From Polyangiaceae bacterium (GTDB taxonomy: Bacteria > Myxococcota_A > Polyangia > Polyangiales > Polyangiaceae), in NCBI GenBank assembly GCA_025353725.1, contig JANXOF010000037.1, positions 248,001 through 312,000 of the forward strand: a stretch of 64,000 nt of DNA, written 5' to 3'. Shown piece by piece: positions 1-8,319 of this stretch. The notes below the pieces were generated by a model. It had not been told where the DNA came from and did no database searches. It was given only the letters and a program-made list of their open reading frames with translations. The first letter of the stretch is position 1, and every line of letters starts with the position of its first letter. Made by a program: the position numbers and the translations under genes.

Positions 1-92
1 CAATAGGGACGAGAATCTTTGGGCCGGTGGCGCGGGAGCTAAGGGCCAAAAAGTTCATGAAGATAATATCGCTCGCGCCCGAGGTGCTCTAG
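1..92 (+). CDS. rplN: 50S ribosomal protein L14, C-terminal end (partial)
   Basis: Only the last 29 codons are in the window. In the frame beginning at base 3 the translation contains GPVARELRAKKFMKIISLAP and ends in EVL followed by TAG at 90-92, which is the typical L14 C-terminus. L14 is a 23S rRNA-binding large-subunit protein at the subunit interface. Its stop shares one base with the GTG start of rplX (TAGTG), so the two are translationally coupled in the spc operon. Confidence 0.95.
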   Translation, partial: IGTRIFGPVARELRAKKFMKIISLAPEVL

Positions 93-448
93 TGACGGTT
101 CAGCGTATCCAAAAAGGGGACACGGTTGTTGTCATCTCTGGCAAAGACCGGGGCAAGCAGGGGAAAGTCATGCGCGTCTTACGTGAGGACGGCAAGGTAT
201 TGGTAGAGGGAATCAACTTGGTGAAGCGGCACACCAAGCCTAGCGCGCGCCTGCAACAAGGCGGCATCGTTGAACGTGAAGCGCCCCTGGCGGACTGTAA
301 AGTCATGCTTCGTGACCCGGAAACGGGCAAGCCTACGCGCTGCCGTGTGAAGGTGAGCGAAAATGGCACGAAGGTTCGAATCGCTGTCATCAGTGGGGTG
401 GAGATTCCGTCACCGCGTGTCGCTAATAGCGGTCCACGCGCCTTATGA
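92..448 (+). CDS. rplX: 50S ribosomal protein L24
   Basis: This 118-residue protein is an assembly-initiating large-subunit protein that binds the 5' end of 23S rRNA. The N-terminal KOW motif is clear: KGDTVVVISGKDRGKQGKV near residues 9-27, then a conserved EGINLVKRHTKP stretch. The GTG start overlaps the rplN stop by one base. The C-terminus, rich in Pro, Arg and Ser, is about 10-15 residues longer than most L24 proteins. rplE follows after 11 bases. Confidence 0.97.
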   Translation: MTVQRIQKGDTVVVISGKDRGKQGKVMRVLREDGKVLVEGINLVKRHTKPSARLQQGGIVEREAPLADCKVMLRDPETGKPTRCRVKVSENGTKVRIAVISGVEIPSPRVANSGPRAL

Positions 449-459
449 GGGCTTGAGTC

Positions 460-1125
460 ATGGCTGACCAGACGACAGAGAAGACCGACAAAAAAGATAA
501 GAAACCTCGCGATCCGAAGAAGGGTCGAGATGCGGCTTCTGCGAGGGAGAAGCCGAAGGTTGTCTCTGAGAGTGCAGCCGTTCCTCCTCGCTTCGCCGAA
601 AAGTATAAGGCGACGGCAGTGCCGTCGTTGCTAAAGCAGTTCGGTTATTCGAATCCGAACCAAGTGCCCAGGCTTCAGAAGATCGTGGTCAATATGGGAC
701 TTGGTCAGGCAGTTACGAATCCGAAAATAATAGACTCGGCGGTAGAAGAGCTCAGAGCTATTACCGGTCAAAAGCCAGTGGTTACCCGTTCCAAAAAAGC
801 GATCGCTAGTTTCAAGCTGCGGGCTGGGCTTCCGATTGGAGCGATGGTGACGTTGCGGCGGGACCGCATGTGGGAATTCTTGGATAGGTTCATCACGATA
901 GCTCTACCCAGGATGCGGGATTTCCGCGGTGTATCCCGGCGGGCTTTTGATGGCCTTGGCAATTATACTATCGGCCTAAAAGAGCAGATAATCTTCCCCG
1001 AGATAGACTACGACCGAATCGACGTAATAAAGGGGTTGAACGTTTCGTTCGTGACGTCTGCGCGCACTGACGAGGAGGGGCGCGCACTTCTTCACCACAT
1101 GGGAATGCCCTTCCGGGCGACCTGA
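460..1125 (+). CDS. rplE: 50S ribosomal protein L5 with long charged N-terminal extension
   Basis: L5 binds 5S rRNA and the central protuberance. The L5 core begins near residue 45 ([20 protein letters not shown]) and contains the landmark KIVVNMGLG and the tail LLHHMGMPF. The first 44 residues are a Lys/Asp/Glu-rich, low-complexity extension that standard L5 proteins of about 180 residues lack, giving 221 residues here. The ATG at 460 has a purine-rich upstream sequence (GAGGGCTTGAG) and fits the 11-base gap after rplX. I see no equally good internal start at the core boundary. Confidence 0.95.
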   Translation: MADQTTEKTDKKDKKPRDPKKGRDAASAREKPKVVSESAAVPPRFAEKYKATAVPSLLKQFGYSNPNQVPRLQKIVVNMGLGQAVTNPKIIDSAVEELRAITGQKPVVTRSKKAIASFKLRAGLPIGAMVTLRRDRMWEFLDRFITIALPRMRDFRGVSRRAFDGLGNYTIGLKEQIIFPEIDYDRIDVIKGLNVSFVTSARTDEEGRALLHHMGMPFRAT

Positions 1126-1156
1126 CGACAGTACCCGGAAAAAGGAGATAGAAGTT

Positions 1157-1342
1157 ATGGCCCGTGCTTGTCAGTTTGCAAAGCTCAATCGAGCGCCGAA
1201 ATTTGCGGTGCGTCATGTTAACCGTTGTAAGGTGTGCGGGCGCGGTCGCGCCTACTACCGTAAGTTCGAACTCTGCCGTATTTGTTTACGGCTCTACTCT
1301 CTCCGCGGTGAGATTCCCGGTGTGATTAAGGCGAGCTGGTGA
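1157..1342 (+). CDS. rpsN: 30S ribosomal protein S14, type Z (zinc-binding)
   Basis: This 61-residue protein is the short, zinc-containing form of S14. The four zinc ligands are Cys24, Cys27, Cys40 and Cys43 (CKVCG and CRICL). It binds the 3' major domain of 16S rRNA in the small-subunit head. A very strong Shine-Dalgarno (AAAGGAG) precedes the ATG. The zinc-free C-minus form of about 100 residues does not occur in this window. Confidence 0.97.
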   Translation: MARACQFAKLNRAPKFAVRHVNRCKVCGRGRAYYRKFELCRICLRLYSLRGEIPGVIKASW

Positions 1343-1346
1343 TTCG

Positions 1347-1760
1347 ATGATGACCGACCCCATCTCCGATATGTTGTCTAGGATTCGAAATGGCTCGCTT
1401 GCGCGTCATGACCGAGTCGAAATGCCTCATTCTACTCTTAAGTTTGCGCTCGCCCTGGTGCTGAAGGGCGAGGGGTATATCGATGAGGTGCGCGAGAGCA
1501 GTGCTGAGGGTCCAAGGACTCTCACCTTAGTATTGCGGTATAACCGCGAGAAGTCCTCTGCGTCTGAGAAGCAGAGCGCAATTGACGGCGTGAGGAGGGT
1601 TTCGGCCCCTGGACGTCGTGTATATGTACGCTTCGATCGCATCCCGCGCGTGCGGAGCGGCATGGGGATTTCGATTCTCTCCACAAGCCGCGGTGTAATG
1701 GCTGACCGGCAGGCGCGTGAACAGCGTGTCGGCGGCGAGCTCCTCTGCGAGGTTTGGTGA
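1347..1760 (+). CDS. rpsH: 30S ribosomal protein S8
   Basis: S8 binds the central domain of 16S rRNA and nucleates platform assembly. The sequence starts with the classical DPISDMLSRIRNG and ends with the C-terminal pattern GGELLCEVW. The length of 137 residues is slightly above the usual 130. Two ATG codons are adjacent at 1347 and 1350 and either could be the start. It follows rpsN after 4 bases and precedes rplF by 5 bases. Confidence 0.97.
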   Translation: MMTDPISDMLSRIRNGSLARHDRVEMPHSTLKFALALVLKGEGYIDEVRESSAEGPRTLTLVLRYNREKSSASEKQSAIDGVRRVSAPGRRVYVRFDRIPRVRSGMGISILSTSRGVMADRQAREQRVGGELLCEVW

Positions 1761-1765
1761 GAAAT

Positions 1766-2392
1766 ATGAGTACGTCCTCTATTACCTCTGGTGGTTTGGC
1801 TACCGGTGTTAGCTCTCTCGCATCTGTCCATTTGAAACAGTCCAGGGTTGGCAAGCAGCCGATTCCCTTGGTAGCAGGGGTTACTGTTTCCATTGCGCAC
1901 GGTTCGATTTCGGTTCAAGGGCCTAAAGGTGCCTCGGTACGTCAAATCAGTCCAAACGTTTCTGTTACAATTTCAGCTGGGCAGGTTTCTGTCGCTCCGA
2001 CGGTGCCGGGTCGCGATGGCGCACGGTATCAAGGGCTCGCCCGCTCAGTGATACAGGGGATGATTACGGGCGCCTCAGTGGGGTACGTCAAAACCTTGCA
2101 GCTGGTTGGCACTGGCTACCGAGCTGAGGTGAAGGGCAGAGTCTTGAATCTCGCGCTCGGTTTTTCTCACCCGGTCAATTTCCCGATTCCTGAGGGAGTT
2201 AAAGTAGAGATCCCGACCGACTCTAAGGGAACGCTCATTGTGTTGTCGGGGCCGGACAAGGGAGTGATGGGTCAGACTGCAGCCACAATACGTGGATTTC
2301 GTCCGCCTGAACCCTACGGTGGGAAAGGTGTGCGGTTTCAGGGCGAAAAAGTACGCGAAAAAGCCGGTAAGGCTGCAAAGGGCGGTAAGTAG
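1766..2392 (+). CDS. rplF: 50S ribosomal protein L6 with N-terminal extension
   Basis: L6 sits near the GTPase-associated centre of the large subunit. The core begins at [10 protein letters not shown] near residue 25 and continues with GPKG and the C-terminal repeat ending in [16 protein letters not shown]. Before the core lie about 24 extra residues rich in Ser, Thr and Gly. I prefer the ATG at 1766, which has a GGTGAGA sequence just upstream. A TTG at 1832 would give a normal-length L6 but has no visible ribosome-binding site. The mature length is 208 residues. Confidence 0.93.
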   Translation: MSTSSITSGGLATGVSSLASVHLKQSRVGKQPIPLVAGVTVSIAHGSISVQGPKGASVRQISPNVSVTISAGQVSVAPTVPGRDGARYQGLARSVIQGMITGASVGYVKTLQLVGTGYRAEVKGRVLNLALGFSHPVNFPIPEGVKVEIPTDSKGTLIVLSGPDKGVMGQTAATIRGFRPPEPYGGKGVRFQGEKVREKAGKAAKGGK

Positions 2393-2394
2393 TT

Positions 2395-2754
2395 ATGGGG
2401 AGTCAGCTGATCGGGCGCGAGAGACGAAAGCTACGAGTGCGGGGCCGAATAAGCGGAACGGCCGAACGCCCACGGCTCACCGTCTTTCGAAGCCTCGCGC
2501 ACATGTATGCCCAGGTGGTCGATGACGGAGCTGGCGTAACCCTCGCCCACTGCTCGACGCTTACCTCGACACTTCGTCCAGCGGTGGCTGAGTTGGATAA
2601 GAAAGGTGCGGCCGAGAAAGTGGGCGAAGCGATTGCGCAAGTACTTTTAGCTTCTGGCGTGAAGAAGGTAGTTTTCGATCGAAACGGTTACATGTACCAC
2701 GGCCGTGTCAAAGCGTTGGCTGAGGCCGCGCGCAAAGCCGGACTCGAATTTTAG
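2395..2754 (+). CDS. rplR: 50S ribosomal protein L18
   Basis: L18 binds 5S rRNA together with L5 and L25. The 119-residue sequence carries the family pattern [18 protein letters not shown] and a C-terminal motif around [20 protein letters not shown]. It starts 2 bases after the rplF stop, so translation is probably coupled. Length and order are standard. Confidence 0.97.
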   Translation: MGSQLIGRERRKLRVRGRISGTAERPRLTVFRSLAHMYAQVVDDGAGVTLAHCSTLTSTLRPAVAELDKKGAAEKVGEAIAQVLLASGVKKVVFDRNGYMYHGRVKALAEAARKAGLEF

Positions 2755-2775
2755 TACCCCATAGGAAATTTAGTT

Positions 2776-3324
2776 ATGGCGACCGACCACATCGACGAAG
2801 ACAAGCTTAAAGAACGCATCATTCACATCAATCGGGTTGCGAAGGTAGTGAAGGGCGGGAGACGGTTCAGTTTCGCCGCCCTCGTTGTCGTCGGTGACGA
2901 GAGCGGTCATGTTGGCGTGGGGCTTGGAAAAGCGAACGAGGTTCCGGAAGCTATTCGGAAGGGGAACGATCAGGCTCGTAAGAATCTGTTCAAGGTGCCT
3001 CTAGACGGTGTAACCATACCTCACATTTCGGAGGGGCATTTCGGGGCGGGCAGGGTATTTCTTCGCCCGGCGTCACAGGGAACCGGGGTTATCGCTGGCG
3101 GAGCGGTCCGGGCAGTTGTTGAGTCTGCTGGGATCCATGACATCCTAACGAAGTGTATCGGTAGCGCGAATCCTCACAACGTCGTCCACGCGACGCTGGA
3201 CGCGCTCAGGCAGCTCAAAAGTTTGGACATGATTGCTTCGAAACGCGGAATGGCAAGTGCCGATGTCGTTCTTCCGTCTCTCCCTAAAATTAAGAAGGTC
3301 GGTACTTCTGGAGCGTTGCAGTGA
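2776..3324 (+). CDS. rpsE: 30S ribosomal protein S5
   Basis: S5 works with S4 at the mRNA entry pore and in decoding accuracy. The N-terminal double-stranded RNA-binding domain covers about residues 12-75, with [20 protein letters not shown] and [15 protein letters not shown]. The C-terminal half follows from [16 protein letters not shown]. An AGGAAA purine run precedes the ATG. Its stop overlaps the GTG start of rpmD by four bases (GTGA). Confidence 0.97.
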   Translation: MATDHIDEDKLKERIIHINRVAKVVKGGRRFSFAALVVVGDESGHVGVGLGKANEVPEAIRKGNDQARKNLFKVPLDGVTIPHISEGHFGAGRVFLRPASQGTGVIAGGAVRAVVESAGIHDILTKCIGSANPHNVVHATLDALRQLKSLDMIASKRGMASADVVLPSLPKIKKVGTSGALQ

Positions 3325-3512
3325 AGGCAAGATTGCGAGTCAGGCAGGTGCGCAGCATGATTGGGATCAAACATGGCCAGCGCGAAAACCTTTTAGGTCT
3401 CGGCTTGGGTAGAATTGGGGACCTCGTAACGGTGGCTAATACGCCATCGTTTCGTGGCGCGATAAAAAAAGTATTACATCTAGTGACGGTTGAAGAGGTG
3501 GAAATTGGCTGA
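3321..3512 (+). CDS. rpmD: 50S ribosomal protein L30
   Basis: This small protein of 63 residues is peripheral on the large subunit. The start of the translation ([20 protein letters not shown]) and the downstream [20 protein letters not shown] match the L30 fold. The GTG start lies inside the rpsE stop (GTGA), and the 3' end overlaps the preferred start of rplO. Confidence 0.93.
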   Translation: MKARLRVRQVRSMIGIKHGQRENLLGLGLGRIGDLVTVANTPSFRGAIKKVLHLVTVEEVEIG

Positions 3513-3975
3513 TGTACTTAGTCGCCTCGCGAAGCCCGAAGGTGCAACCCGAGACAAGGTACGGAAGGGGCGTGGCGTCGGTTCGGGCTTGGGAAAGACG
3601 GCCGGCCGGGGGCAAAAAGGTCAGTACGCTCGGCGTAGTACGTTTAAACCTTCGTTTGAGGGCGGGCAAACGCCCCTAGCGCGGCGACTTCCGAAGCGTG
3701 GGTTTAAAAAGCCGTTTAGGGCAGCAGTTGCCGAGGTGAATTTATTTCAGCTTGAGATGTTCCAGGCTGGAGAGCGCGTTGACGAATCCGCCCTACGTCG
3801 GATGGGCTTCGTGAAAGGGCATGCTGACAAGGTCAAGATTCTTGGCGGGGGCGACCTTACAAAAAATCTTGTTGTTGTGGCGGATTGTTTCTCAAAGGGT
3901 GCTTCGGAGAGGATCATCCTTGCAGGTGGGAAGGCTTTACTCTCGTCTGCCGGTTTTGTGGCTCCCACCACTTAG
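3505..3975 (+). CDS. rplO: 50S ribosomal protein L15
   Basis: L15 is a late-assembly large-subunit protein. Its N-terminus carries the diagnostic glycine-rich rRNA-binding segment GRGVGSGLGKTAGRGQKGQ at about residues 23-41. The reading frame is open from a TTG at 3490. I prefer the TTG at 3505, which gives [17 protein letters not shown] and has a GAGGTGG sequence five bases upstream. It overlaps the end of rpmD by 8 bases. No ATG is available near the N-terminus. Confidence 0.92.
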   Translation: MADVLSRLAKPEGATRDKVRKGRGVGSGLGKTAGRGQKGQYARRSTFKPSFEGGQTPLARRLPKRGFKKPFRAAVAEVNLFQLEMFQAGERVDESALRRMGFVKGHADKVKILGGGDLTKNLVVVADCFSKGASERIILAGGKALLSSAGFVAPTT

Positions 3976-3999
3976 CTTGGAGCGAAGGGCGCGATCAAG

Positions 4000-5340
4000 A
4001 TGTCTGTTTTCGGTGGTTTAGCCAGTGTTGGTAAGGTTCCTGAGCTGCGCCGCCGCGTTTTCTTCACGCTCGCGATGCTGGCGGTCTACCGAATAGGTGC
4101 CTTTGTTACCATTCCTGGTGTTGATAGAAATGTCATGCGCGCGGTGATGAATCGGCAGGGGGGCGGCCTGCTAAGCTTTTTTAATATGTTCTCCGGCGGA
4201 GCGCTCTCGAATCTTTCAATATTTGCTCTCGGCATAATGCCTTACGTGAGCGCGAGTATTGTGCTGCAGCTGCTAACAATGGTTTTTAAACCCCTCGATG
4301 AGTTGAGGAAAGAAGGCGAGCACGGCACCCGGGCGATCAACCAGTATACGCGCTATGGAACCATTGGGCTTTCGCTATTCCAGAGTTTTGGAATCGCGAT
4401 GCAGCTCGAGGCTCTTAACAACGCGGATTTCGCGGGTGGAGCTACGGGCGATGTGGTGACTCACGCGGGGTGGGCTTTTCGGCTCCTGGCGATAGTCACG
4501 CTCACGACCGGTACTGCCTTTGTCATGTGGGTAGGAGAGCAAATTACTGAGCGCGGGATAGGTAATGGCATCTCGCTCATTATTTTTGCCGGGATTGTTA
4601 CGGATATCCCTTCGGGGGTTATTGGGTACTTTCAGACCCACAAGGGAGCTGTGCAGCCCCTCAACTTGTTTGCAGTGTTCGGGATTGTCGTTCTGACGGT
4701 CGCCACTATCGTTTTCTTCGAGCGCGGGCAGCGTCGTATTCCGATTTACTACGCTCGCCGCACTGTTGGGCGGCGGGTTTACGGTGGACAGACTGCACAT
4801 CTTCCGCTCAAGGTTAACACGGCCGGAACGATACCGCCAATCTTCGCAAGTTCTTTACTCATGTTTCCCGCAACGCTCGCGGGGTTGCATGTGCCTGGAA
4901 TGGCTCAGCTTCAGTCCAGCCTTGAGCGTGGTGACTGGCTTTTTAATGCATTTTATGTCGGGCTTATTGTCTTCTTTTGCTTCTTCTACACTGCGGTTAC
5001 ATTTCAGTCGGTTGACGTCGCGGACAACCTGAAGAAGCAGCAGGCCTTTATTCCCAGCGTTAGGCAGGGAAAGCAGACGGCGGAGTATATCGACCGCGTG
5101 ATGACTCGCATTACCCTGGGGGGCGCGTTCTACGTCGCTGTAGTGTGTGTAGTTCCGACGGTGATAAGCGAATACTTTAAGGTGCCATTTCGTTGGGGCG
5201 GCACGTCGATTATGATTGTCGTTGGAGTCGCGCTAGACACTGTCTCTCAAATCGAGGCGCACCTCATAACGAGGAATTACGAGGGTTTATCCGGTGGGGG
5301 TGGGCGAGCTACTCGCGTGCGCGGAAGGAGGGATTTGTAA
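4000..5340 (+). CDS. secY: Protein translocase subunit SecY
   Basis: SecY is the channel subunit of the SecYEG translocon in the inner membrane. The 446-residue sequence begins with the family pattern VPELRRRVFFTLAMLAVYRIG and shows alternating hydrophobic segments for the ten expected membrane helices. The cytoplasmic loop motif ERGIGNGISLIIFAGI is near residue 185. The C-terminus ends in a basic stretch (GRATRVRGRRDL). A strong ribosome-binding site for adk (GGAAGGAGG) lies inside its 3' end, and its TAA overlaps the adk ATG by one base. Confidence 0.97.
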   Translation: MSVFGGLASVGKVPELRRRVFFTLAMLAVYRIGAFVTIPGVDRNVMRAVMNRQGGGLLSFFNMFSGGALSNLSIFALGIMPYVSASIVLQLLTMVFKPLDELRKEGEHGTRAINQYTRYGTIGLSLFQSFGIAMQLEALNNADFAGGATGDVVTHAGWAFRLLAIVTLTTGTAFVMWVGEQITERGIGNGISLIIFAGIVTDIPSGVIGYFQTHKGAVQPLNLFAVFGIVVLTVATIVFFERGQRRIPIYYARRTVGRRVYGGQTAHLPLKVNTAGTIPPIFASSLLMFPATLAGLHVPGMAQLQSSLERGDWLFNAFYVGLIVFFCFFYTAVTFQSVDVADNLKKQQAFIPSVRQGKQTAEYIDRVMTRITLGGAFYVAVVCVVPTVISEYFKVPFRWGGTSIMIVVGVALDTVSQIEAHLITRNYEGLSGGGGRATRVRGRRDL

Positions 5341-5984
5341 TGCGTTTGGTTTTCATGGGGGCTCCTGGGTCGGGCAAAGGCACCCAGTCACTCGTCTTAT
5401 CCAACCACTTAAAGGTTCCGCAAATTTCGACGGGCGATATGCTTCGCGAGGCTGTATCTACCGGTTCCCTTGGTCGAGGCTTTTCCGAGCTTATGGAAGC
5501 CGGCGGGCTTGTTCCTGACGACGCGATGGTGTCCCTCGTCGAAAGGCGGACCGCAGCGTTGGATGCCCGCGGCGGGTTTTTGCTAGACGGATTTCCCCGT
5601 ACCATGGGTCAGGCTGTCGCGCTCGATGGGATATTGGCCGCTCGGAACCAGAGTTTGACATCAGTTATCGTGCTCGAGGTTGCCACTGAACTCCTCGTAG
5701 AGCGTGCTTGTCTTAGGCGTACTGACAAACGCACTGGACAGATTTATCACTTGAAGTATAAGCCACCACCTGCGGGTGCGGACCTGGCTCATCGATCTGA
5801 TGACTTCGAGGAGGTCGTGCGAGCTCGGCTCGAGGTATACTCGGCTGTCACTGCCGAGTTAGTTCCGTACTACGATGATTTGGGTCTGTTAGCTAAGGTG
5901 GATGGTGTTGGTTCAGTGGCAGATGTGAGCTCGCGGGTGCTAGCACTTGTCGACCAAATGATGGCAAGGAAGAGGCCGAGTTGA
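5340..5984 (+). CDS. adk: Adenylate kinase
   Basis: Adenylate kinase interconverts ATP plus AMP and two ADP in the cytoplasm. The P-loop GAPGSGKGT is at residues 7-15, followed by the AMP-binding [10 protein letters not shown] and [10 protein letters not shown] motifs. A LID region ([19 protein letters not shown]) is present, somewhat short and without the Cys4 zinc site. The length is 214 residues. The ATG overlaps the secY stop (TAATG) with GGAAGGAGG upstream, so it is coupled to secY. The frame is open further upstream inside secY but that part is not coding for adk. Confidence 0.97.
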   Translation: MRLVFMGAPGSGKGTQSLVLSNHLKVPQISTGDMLREAVSTGSLGRGFSELMEAGGLVPDDAMVSLVERRTAALDARGGFLLDGFPRTMGQAVALDGILAARNQSLTSVIVLEVATELLVERACLRRTDKRTGQIYHLKYKPPPAGADLAHRSDDFEEVVRARLEVYSAVTAELVPYYDDLGLLAKVDGVGSVADVSSRVLALVDQMMARKRPS

Positions 5985-6226
5985 TGAGTGAGCGGCGTGA
6001 GCGTAAGGAGCCCAAGGGCGACAAGCTGGAGTTCGACGGCGTCGTCCAGGAGGCTCTGCCAAATGCAATGTTTCGTGTAAAGTGCGACAACGGCCTCGTC
6101 GTACTTGCGACGATAAGCGGCCGGATGCGGCAGTTTTATATACGGATCCTGCCTGGAGATCGCGTCACCGTCGAGGTGAGTCCATACGATCCTAGTCGTG
6201 GCCGCATAACATACAGGCACAAATAG
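5984..6226 (+). CDS. infA: Translation initiation factor IF-1
   Basis: IF-1 occupies the ribosomal A site during initiation. It is a single S1/OB-fold of 80 residues with the typical [39 protein letters not shown] and final GRITY segments. The ATG at 5984 overlaps the adk TGA by one base. A methionine aminopeptidase gene (map), often found between adk and infA, is absent here. Confidence 0.96.
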   Translation: MSERRERKEPKGDKLEFDGVVQEALPNAMFRVKCDNGLVVLATISGRMRQFYIRILPGDRVTVEVSPYDPSRGRITYRHK

Positions 6227-6273
6227 ACACAGGCGCGTCCCATTGCGGATACCGCACTGCACGTAGGTAGATC

Positions 6274-6387
6274 ATGAAAGTCCGGCCCTCAGTAAAGAAG
6301 ATTTGTGACAAATGTAAGGTCGTCCGACGCAAACGTGTCGTGAGGATCATTTGTGATAACCCTCGCCACAAGCAGCGCCAGGGTTAG
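6274..6387 (+). CDS. rpmJ: 50S ribosomal protein L36 (zinc-binding)
   Basis: This 37-codon gene encodes a protein starting [20 protein letters not shown]. The four zinc ligands are Cys11, Cys14, Cys27 and His32, so it is the zinc-binding C-plus form. L36 is the smallest large-subunit protein and contacts 23S rRNA near the L7/L12 stalk base. The TAG at 6385 overlaps the AGGAG ribosome-binding site of rpsM. Order and spacing are standard. Confidence 0.96.
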   Translation: MKVRPSVKKICDKCKVVRRKRVVRIICDNPRHKQRQG

Positions 6388-6400
6388 GAGAAGAACTGAC

Positions 6401-6784
6401 ATGGCCCGTATAGCTGGCGTGGACTTGCCGCGACATAAACAGATTGCTTATTCTCTCCCATACCTTTATGGCGTTGGGCGAACGTTGGCCAAGGAGATTT
6501 GCCGTAAAGCGGAAATTCCTGAGGCGAAGAAGACTGACGAGCTGACTGAAAATGAGATCAAACGGATTCGTGAGCTCCTCGAGACAGAGTACCGTGTCGA
6601 GGGAGATCTGCGTCGCGAGGTTCAGCTGAACATAAAACGCCTTATGGATCTCGGCTGTTACCGGGGGCTAAGGCACCGCCGGGGGTTGCCCGTTAACGGC
6701 CAGCGTACGCATACAAATGCCCGTACTCGGAAAGGGCCCCGTAAGGGTGTGCTCTCGCGTAGCGGCCCACGGAAACCGGTCTAA
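6401..6784 (+). CDS. rpsM: 30S ribosomal protein S13
   Basis: S13 lies in the small-subunit head and contacts the P-site tRNA and the B1 inter-subunit bridges. The sequence has the expected [13 protein letters not shown] start, a helix-two-turn-helix region, and the basic tail [20 protein letters not shown]. The length is 127 residues. The ATG at 6401 has AGGAG upstream. The frame is open to 6353 but that part has no L13-type homology and overlaps rpmJ. Confidence 0.97.
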   Translation: MARIAGVDLPRHKQIAYSLPYLYGVGRTLAKEICRKAEIPEAKKTDELTENEIKRIRELLETEYRVEGDLRREVQLNIKRLMDLGCYRGLRHRRGLPVNGQRTHTNARTRKGPRKGVLSRSGPRKPV

Positions 6785-6812
6785 TCGTGCTTTTGAAGGA
6801 ATCGAGTAAGTA

Positions 6813-7238
6813 ATGGCGAGCGCTAAATCGACTGCGACGGCTGGTGCAGCGGGCTCTAAGGGAAAGCAGCCTAAGAAGAAGGCCAAGAAGAATATTGCGA
6901 CGGGTATCGCTCACATTCAGTCTTCCTTCAACAATACAGTTGTTACGATAACTGATGTCAATGGTAATGCCGTCGCCTGGTCGAGTGCTGGTGCGCGCGG
7001 TTTTAAAGGCTCGCGGAAATCTACTCCCTTCGCTGCCCAGCTCGCCGCCGAAGAGGCCGCTAGGAAGGCAATGGAACATGGGATGCGTTCGGTTGCAATT
7101 TTTGTTAAAGGACCTGGGGCAGGGCGTGAGAGTGCACTTCGTGCCCTTCAAACTGCAGGGTTCAAGGTCACTTTGATTCGTGATGTTACTCCAGTGCCCC
7201 ACAACGGGTGCCGGCCCCCAAAGAGACGTCGAGTTTAG
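6813..7238 (+). CDS. rpsK: 30S ribosomal protein S11
   Basis: S11 forms part of the platform near the mRNA exit. The core contains [38 protein letters not shown] and the C-terminal [16 protein letters not shown] Lys/Ala-rich N-terminal extension of about 12-15 residues makes it 141 rather than about 129 residues. Instead of rpsD following closely, a spacer of more than 1 kb begins here, with a hairpin 10 bases after the stop. Confidence 0.97.
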   Translation: MASAKSTATAGAAGSKGKQPKKKAKKNIATGIAHIQSSFNNTVVTITDVNGNAVAWSSAGARGFKGSRKSTPFAAQLAAEEAARKAMEHGMRSVAIFVKGPGAGRESALRALQTAGFKVTLIRDVTPVPHNGCRPPKRRRV

Positions 7239-7248
7239 TTACGTCGGC

Positions 7249-7274
7249 TGCCCTCGCGGCTCACGACGAGGGCA
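7249..7274 (+). promoter_or_regulatory. Hairpin just after rpsK
   Basis: TGCCCTCG (7249-7256) and CGAGGGCA (7267-7274) form a perfect 8-bp stem with a 10-base loop, starting 10 bases after the rpsK stop. It is not followed by a run of T, so it does not look like a complete intrinsic terminator. It could protect the 3' end of the upstream mRNA, mark a processing site, or attenuate transcription into rpsD. Confidence 0.5.
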
Positions 7275-7779
7275 ATTGTCCGGCTGATATCTTCCCTCAG
7301 TCGTGCTTCTTTCGCGACGCTTTCCTATTCGTTTGTTTGGAGGCTCGTCGTTGATGTTGTGGTGGTCCGTTTTTATGGCGGTGCTCTGCATCTTTCGCGT
7401 CGGGCTACGGGCTGTGTTGGTAGTGTCCGCTCGGTTATGTGGGACTTGTTTTGCGCCGTTTATTCTTGCGGGTCTGCTTCGCAGACGCATTACGTACATC
7501 GCGGGTTTGCGATATCTTTTGTGTATTTTACTTCTTTCGGATGCTCTTCGGCGTTGCGACTTTCCGGGCTTTACCGATTTCCGGTGGTCGTTTTTCTCTT
7601 TCTCGTAGCTGTGATGTTGGCACACGGCATTCTCAATCCGTTTGGTTTCTTACTCTTCGGCACTCGTAGTTCCGCCTGGTAGGGCTGTGCGGGTGACGGA
7701 GCGATACTTTCCTTTTTTGGCATGCTTGTTTTTCTGATGGGGCCCGAGCGGTAGGTCGTAGCAGTAGAGTGTTCGTTGA

Positions 7780-7820
7780 GCCGGCGCTCCTTTCAGCTCG
7801 GCGCCGGCGGATTCTCCGCC
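7780..7820 (+). promoter_or_regulatory. Two overlapping, mutually exclusive hairpins
   Basis: GCCGGCGC (7780-7787) pairs with GCGCCGGC (7801-7808) as a perfect 8-bp stem. GGCGGA (7806-7811) pairs with TCCGCC (7815-7820) around a 3-base loop. The stems share bases 7806-7808 and so cannot both form completely. This arrangement is typical of switching leaders, but it may be coincidence in GC-rich sequence. Confidence 0.3.
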
Positions 7821-8125
7821 AGCTTAGCGGACGCGAGGCGGTTCTGAGCTCCCGTTCGGCGCCTACTCTTTACTCCCTCGAAGGCTACCGCTGTCACCGA
7901 GGATTGCTGGACGCGACTTACGGGCTGGCTAGTCACGTAGAAGTAACTCTTCGGATTTTAGTGGCAGGGTTGAGTAAGTGCTTGACCACCGGCAGCGAGG
8001 GCTGTGTGCCGTTGTCGGCGTTTGGTTTCGAAGTCGAGCCTTGTCACCTTAGGGTATCCGTGTCGCTAGTCATGGTTAGGGACAGGCCTACCAATCTGGG
8101 CCGGTCGGGTTCAGGCCTCTAGTGC

Positions 8126-8181
8126 TTGCTTTTATGATTGGCTCGCGTATAAGGTCGAGAGTGGCGTTCGCTTTGAACGCC
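8126..8181 (+). promoter_or_regulatory. Possible internal promoter and leader hairpin for rpsD
   Basis: TTGCTT (8126-8131) and TATAAG (8148-8153) are separated by 16 bases and resemble a sigma-70 promoter, with a good -10 and a weak -35 element. About 10 bases further on, GGCGTTC (8163-8169) and GAACGCC (8175-8181) form a perfect 7-bp hairpin with a 5-base loop. A start here would give rpsD a leader of roughly 160 bases. The assignment rests on sequence resemblance only. Confidence 0.3.
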
Positions 8182-8319
8182 CTATGGCATGTCGGGACGA
8201 CGTCTCAGGTCCGGCCTCGGATGCGCTGAAGCGGTTCGAGGCGCATTGGGTATTTGAGATGTAAACCGGTTTTCGGTCCGCTCATACTTGGGCGGTCGCT
8301 AAAAAGAGGACGAGTACGA

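Larger units (their letters stand above)
7275..8319. other. Long spacer inside the alpha operon, no credible gene
   Basis: More than 1 kb separates rpsK from rpsD, where most bacteria have a few tens of bases. Several frames are open but overlap each other and match no family I know. In 7321-7500 I counted about 16 A against about 70 T, so the first half is extremely T-rich and A-poor on this strand, which by itself creates hydrophobic-looking translations. The second half (about 7770-8250) is more balanced and holds several short inverted repeats. It could be a long leader for rpsD, a structured RNA, or a decayed insertion. I found no tmRNA, RNase P or tRNA signature. Confidence 0.6.

Noticed and set aside
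5193-5339. N-terminal extension of adenylate kinase
   Set aside because: The frame is open upstream inside secY, but the conserved N-terminus and a strong ribosome-binding site place the start at 5340.
7303-7682. Three overlapping open frames with membrane-protein-like translations
   Set aside because: They occur in all three forward frames of the same T-rich stretch, share no family motif and have no ribosome-binding site. The hydrophobicity follows from T-rich codons.
7769-8122. 117-codon frame in the rpsK-rpsD spacer
   Set aside because: No recognisable domain, no Shine-Dalgarno, and the region is better described by local inverted repeats.
7239-8319. Spacer as tmRNA, RNase P RNA or tRNA gene
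   Set aside because: I looked for the conserved cores of these RNAs and for a tRNA-like CCA end or TPsiC loop in a cloverleaf and found none. The GGTTCGA at 8232 has no matching arms.
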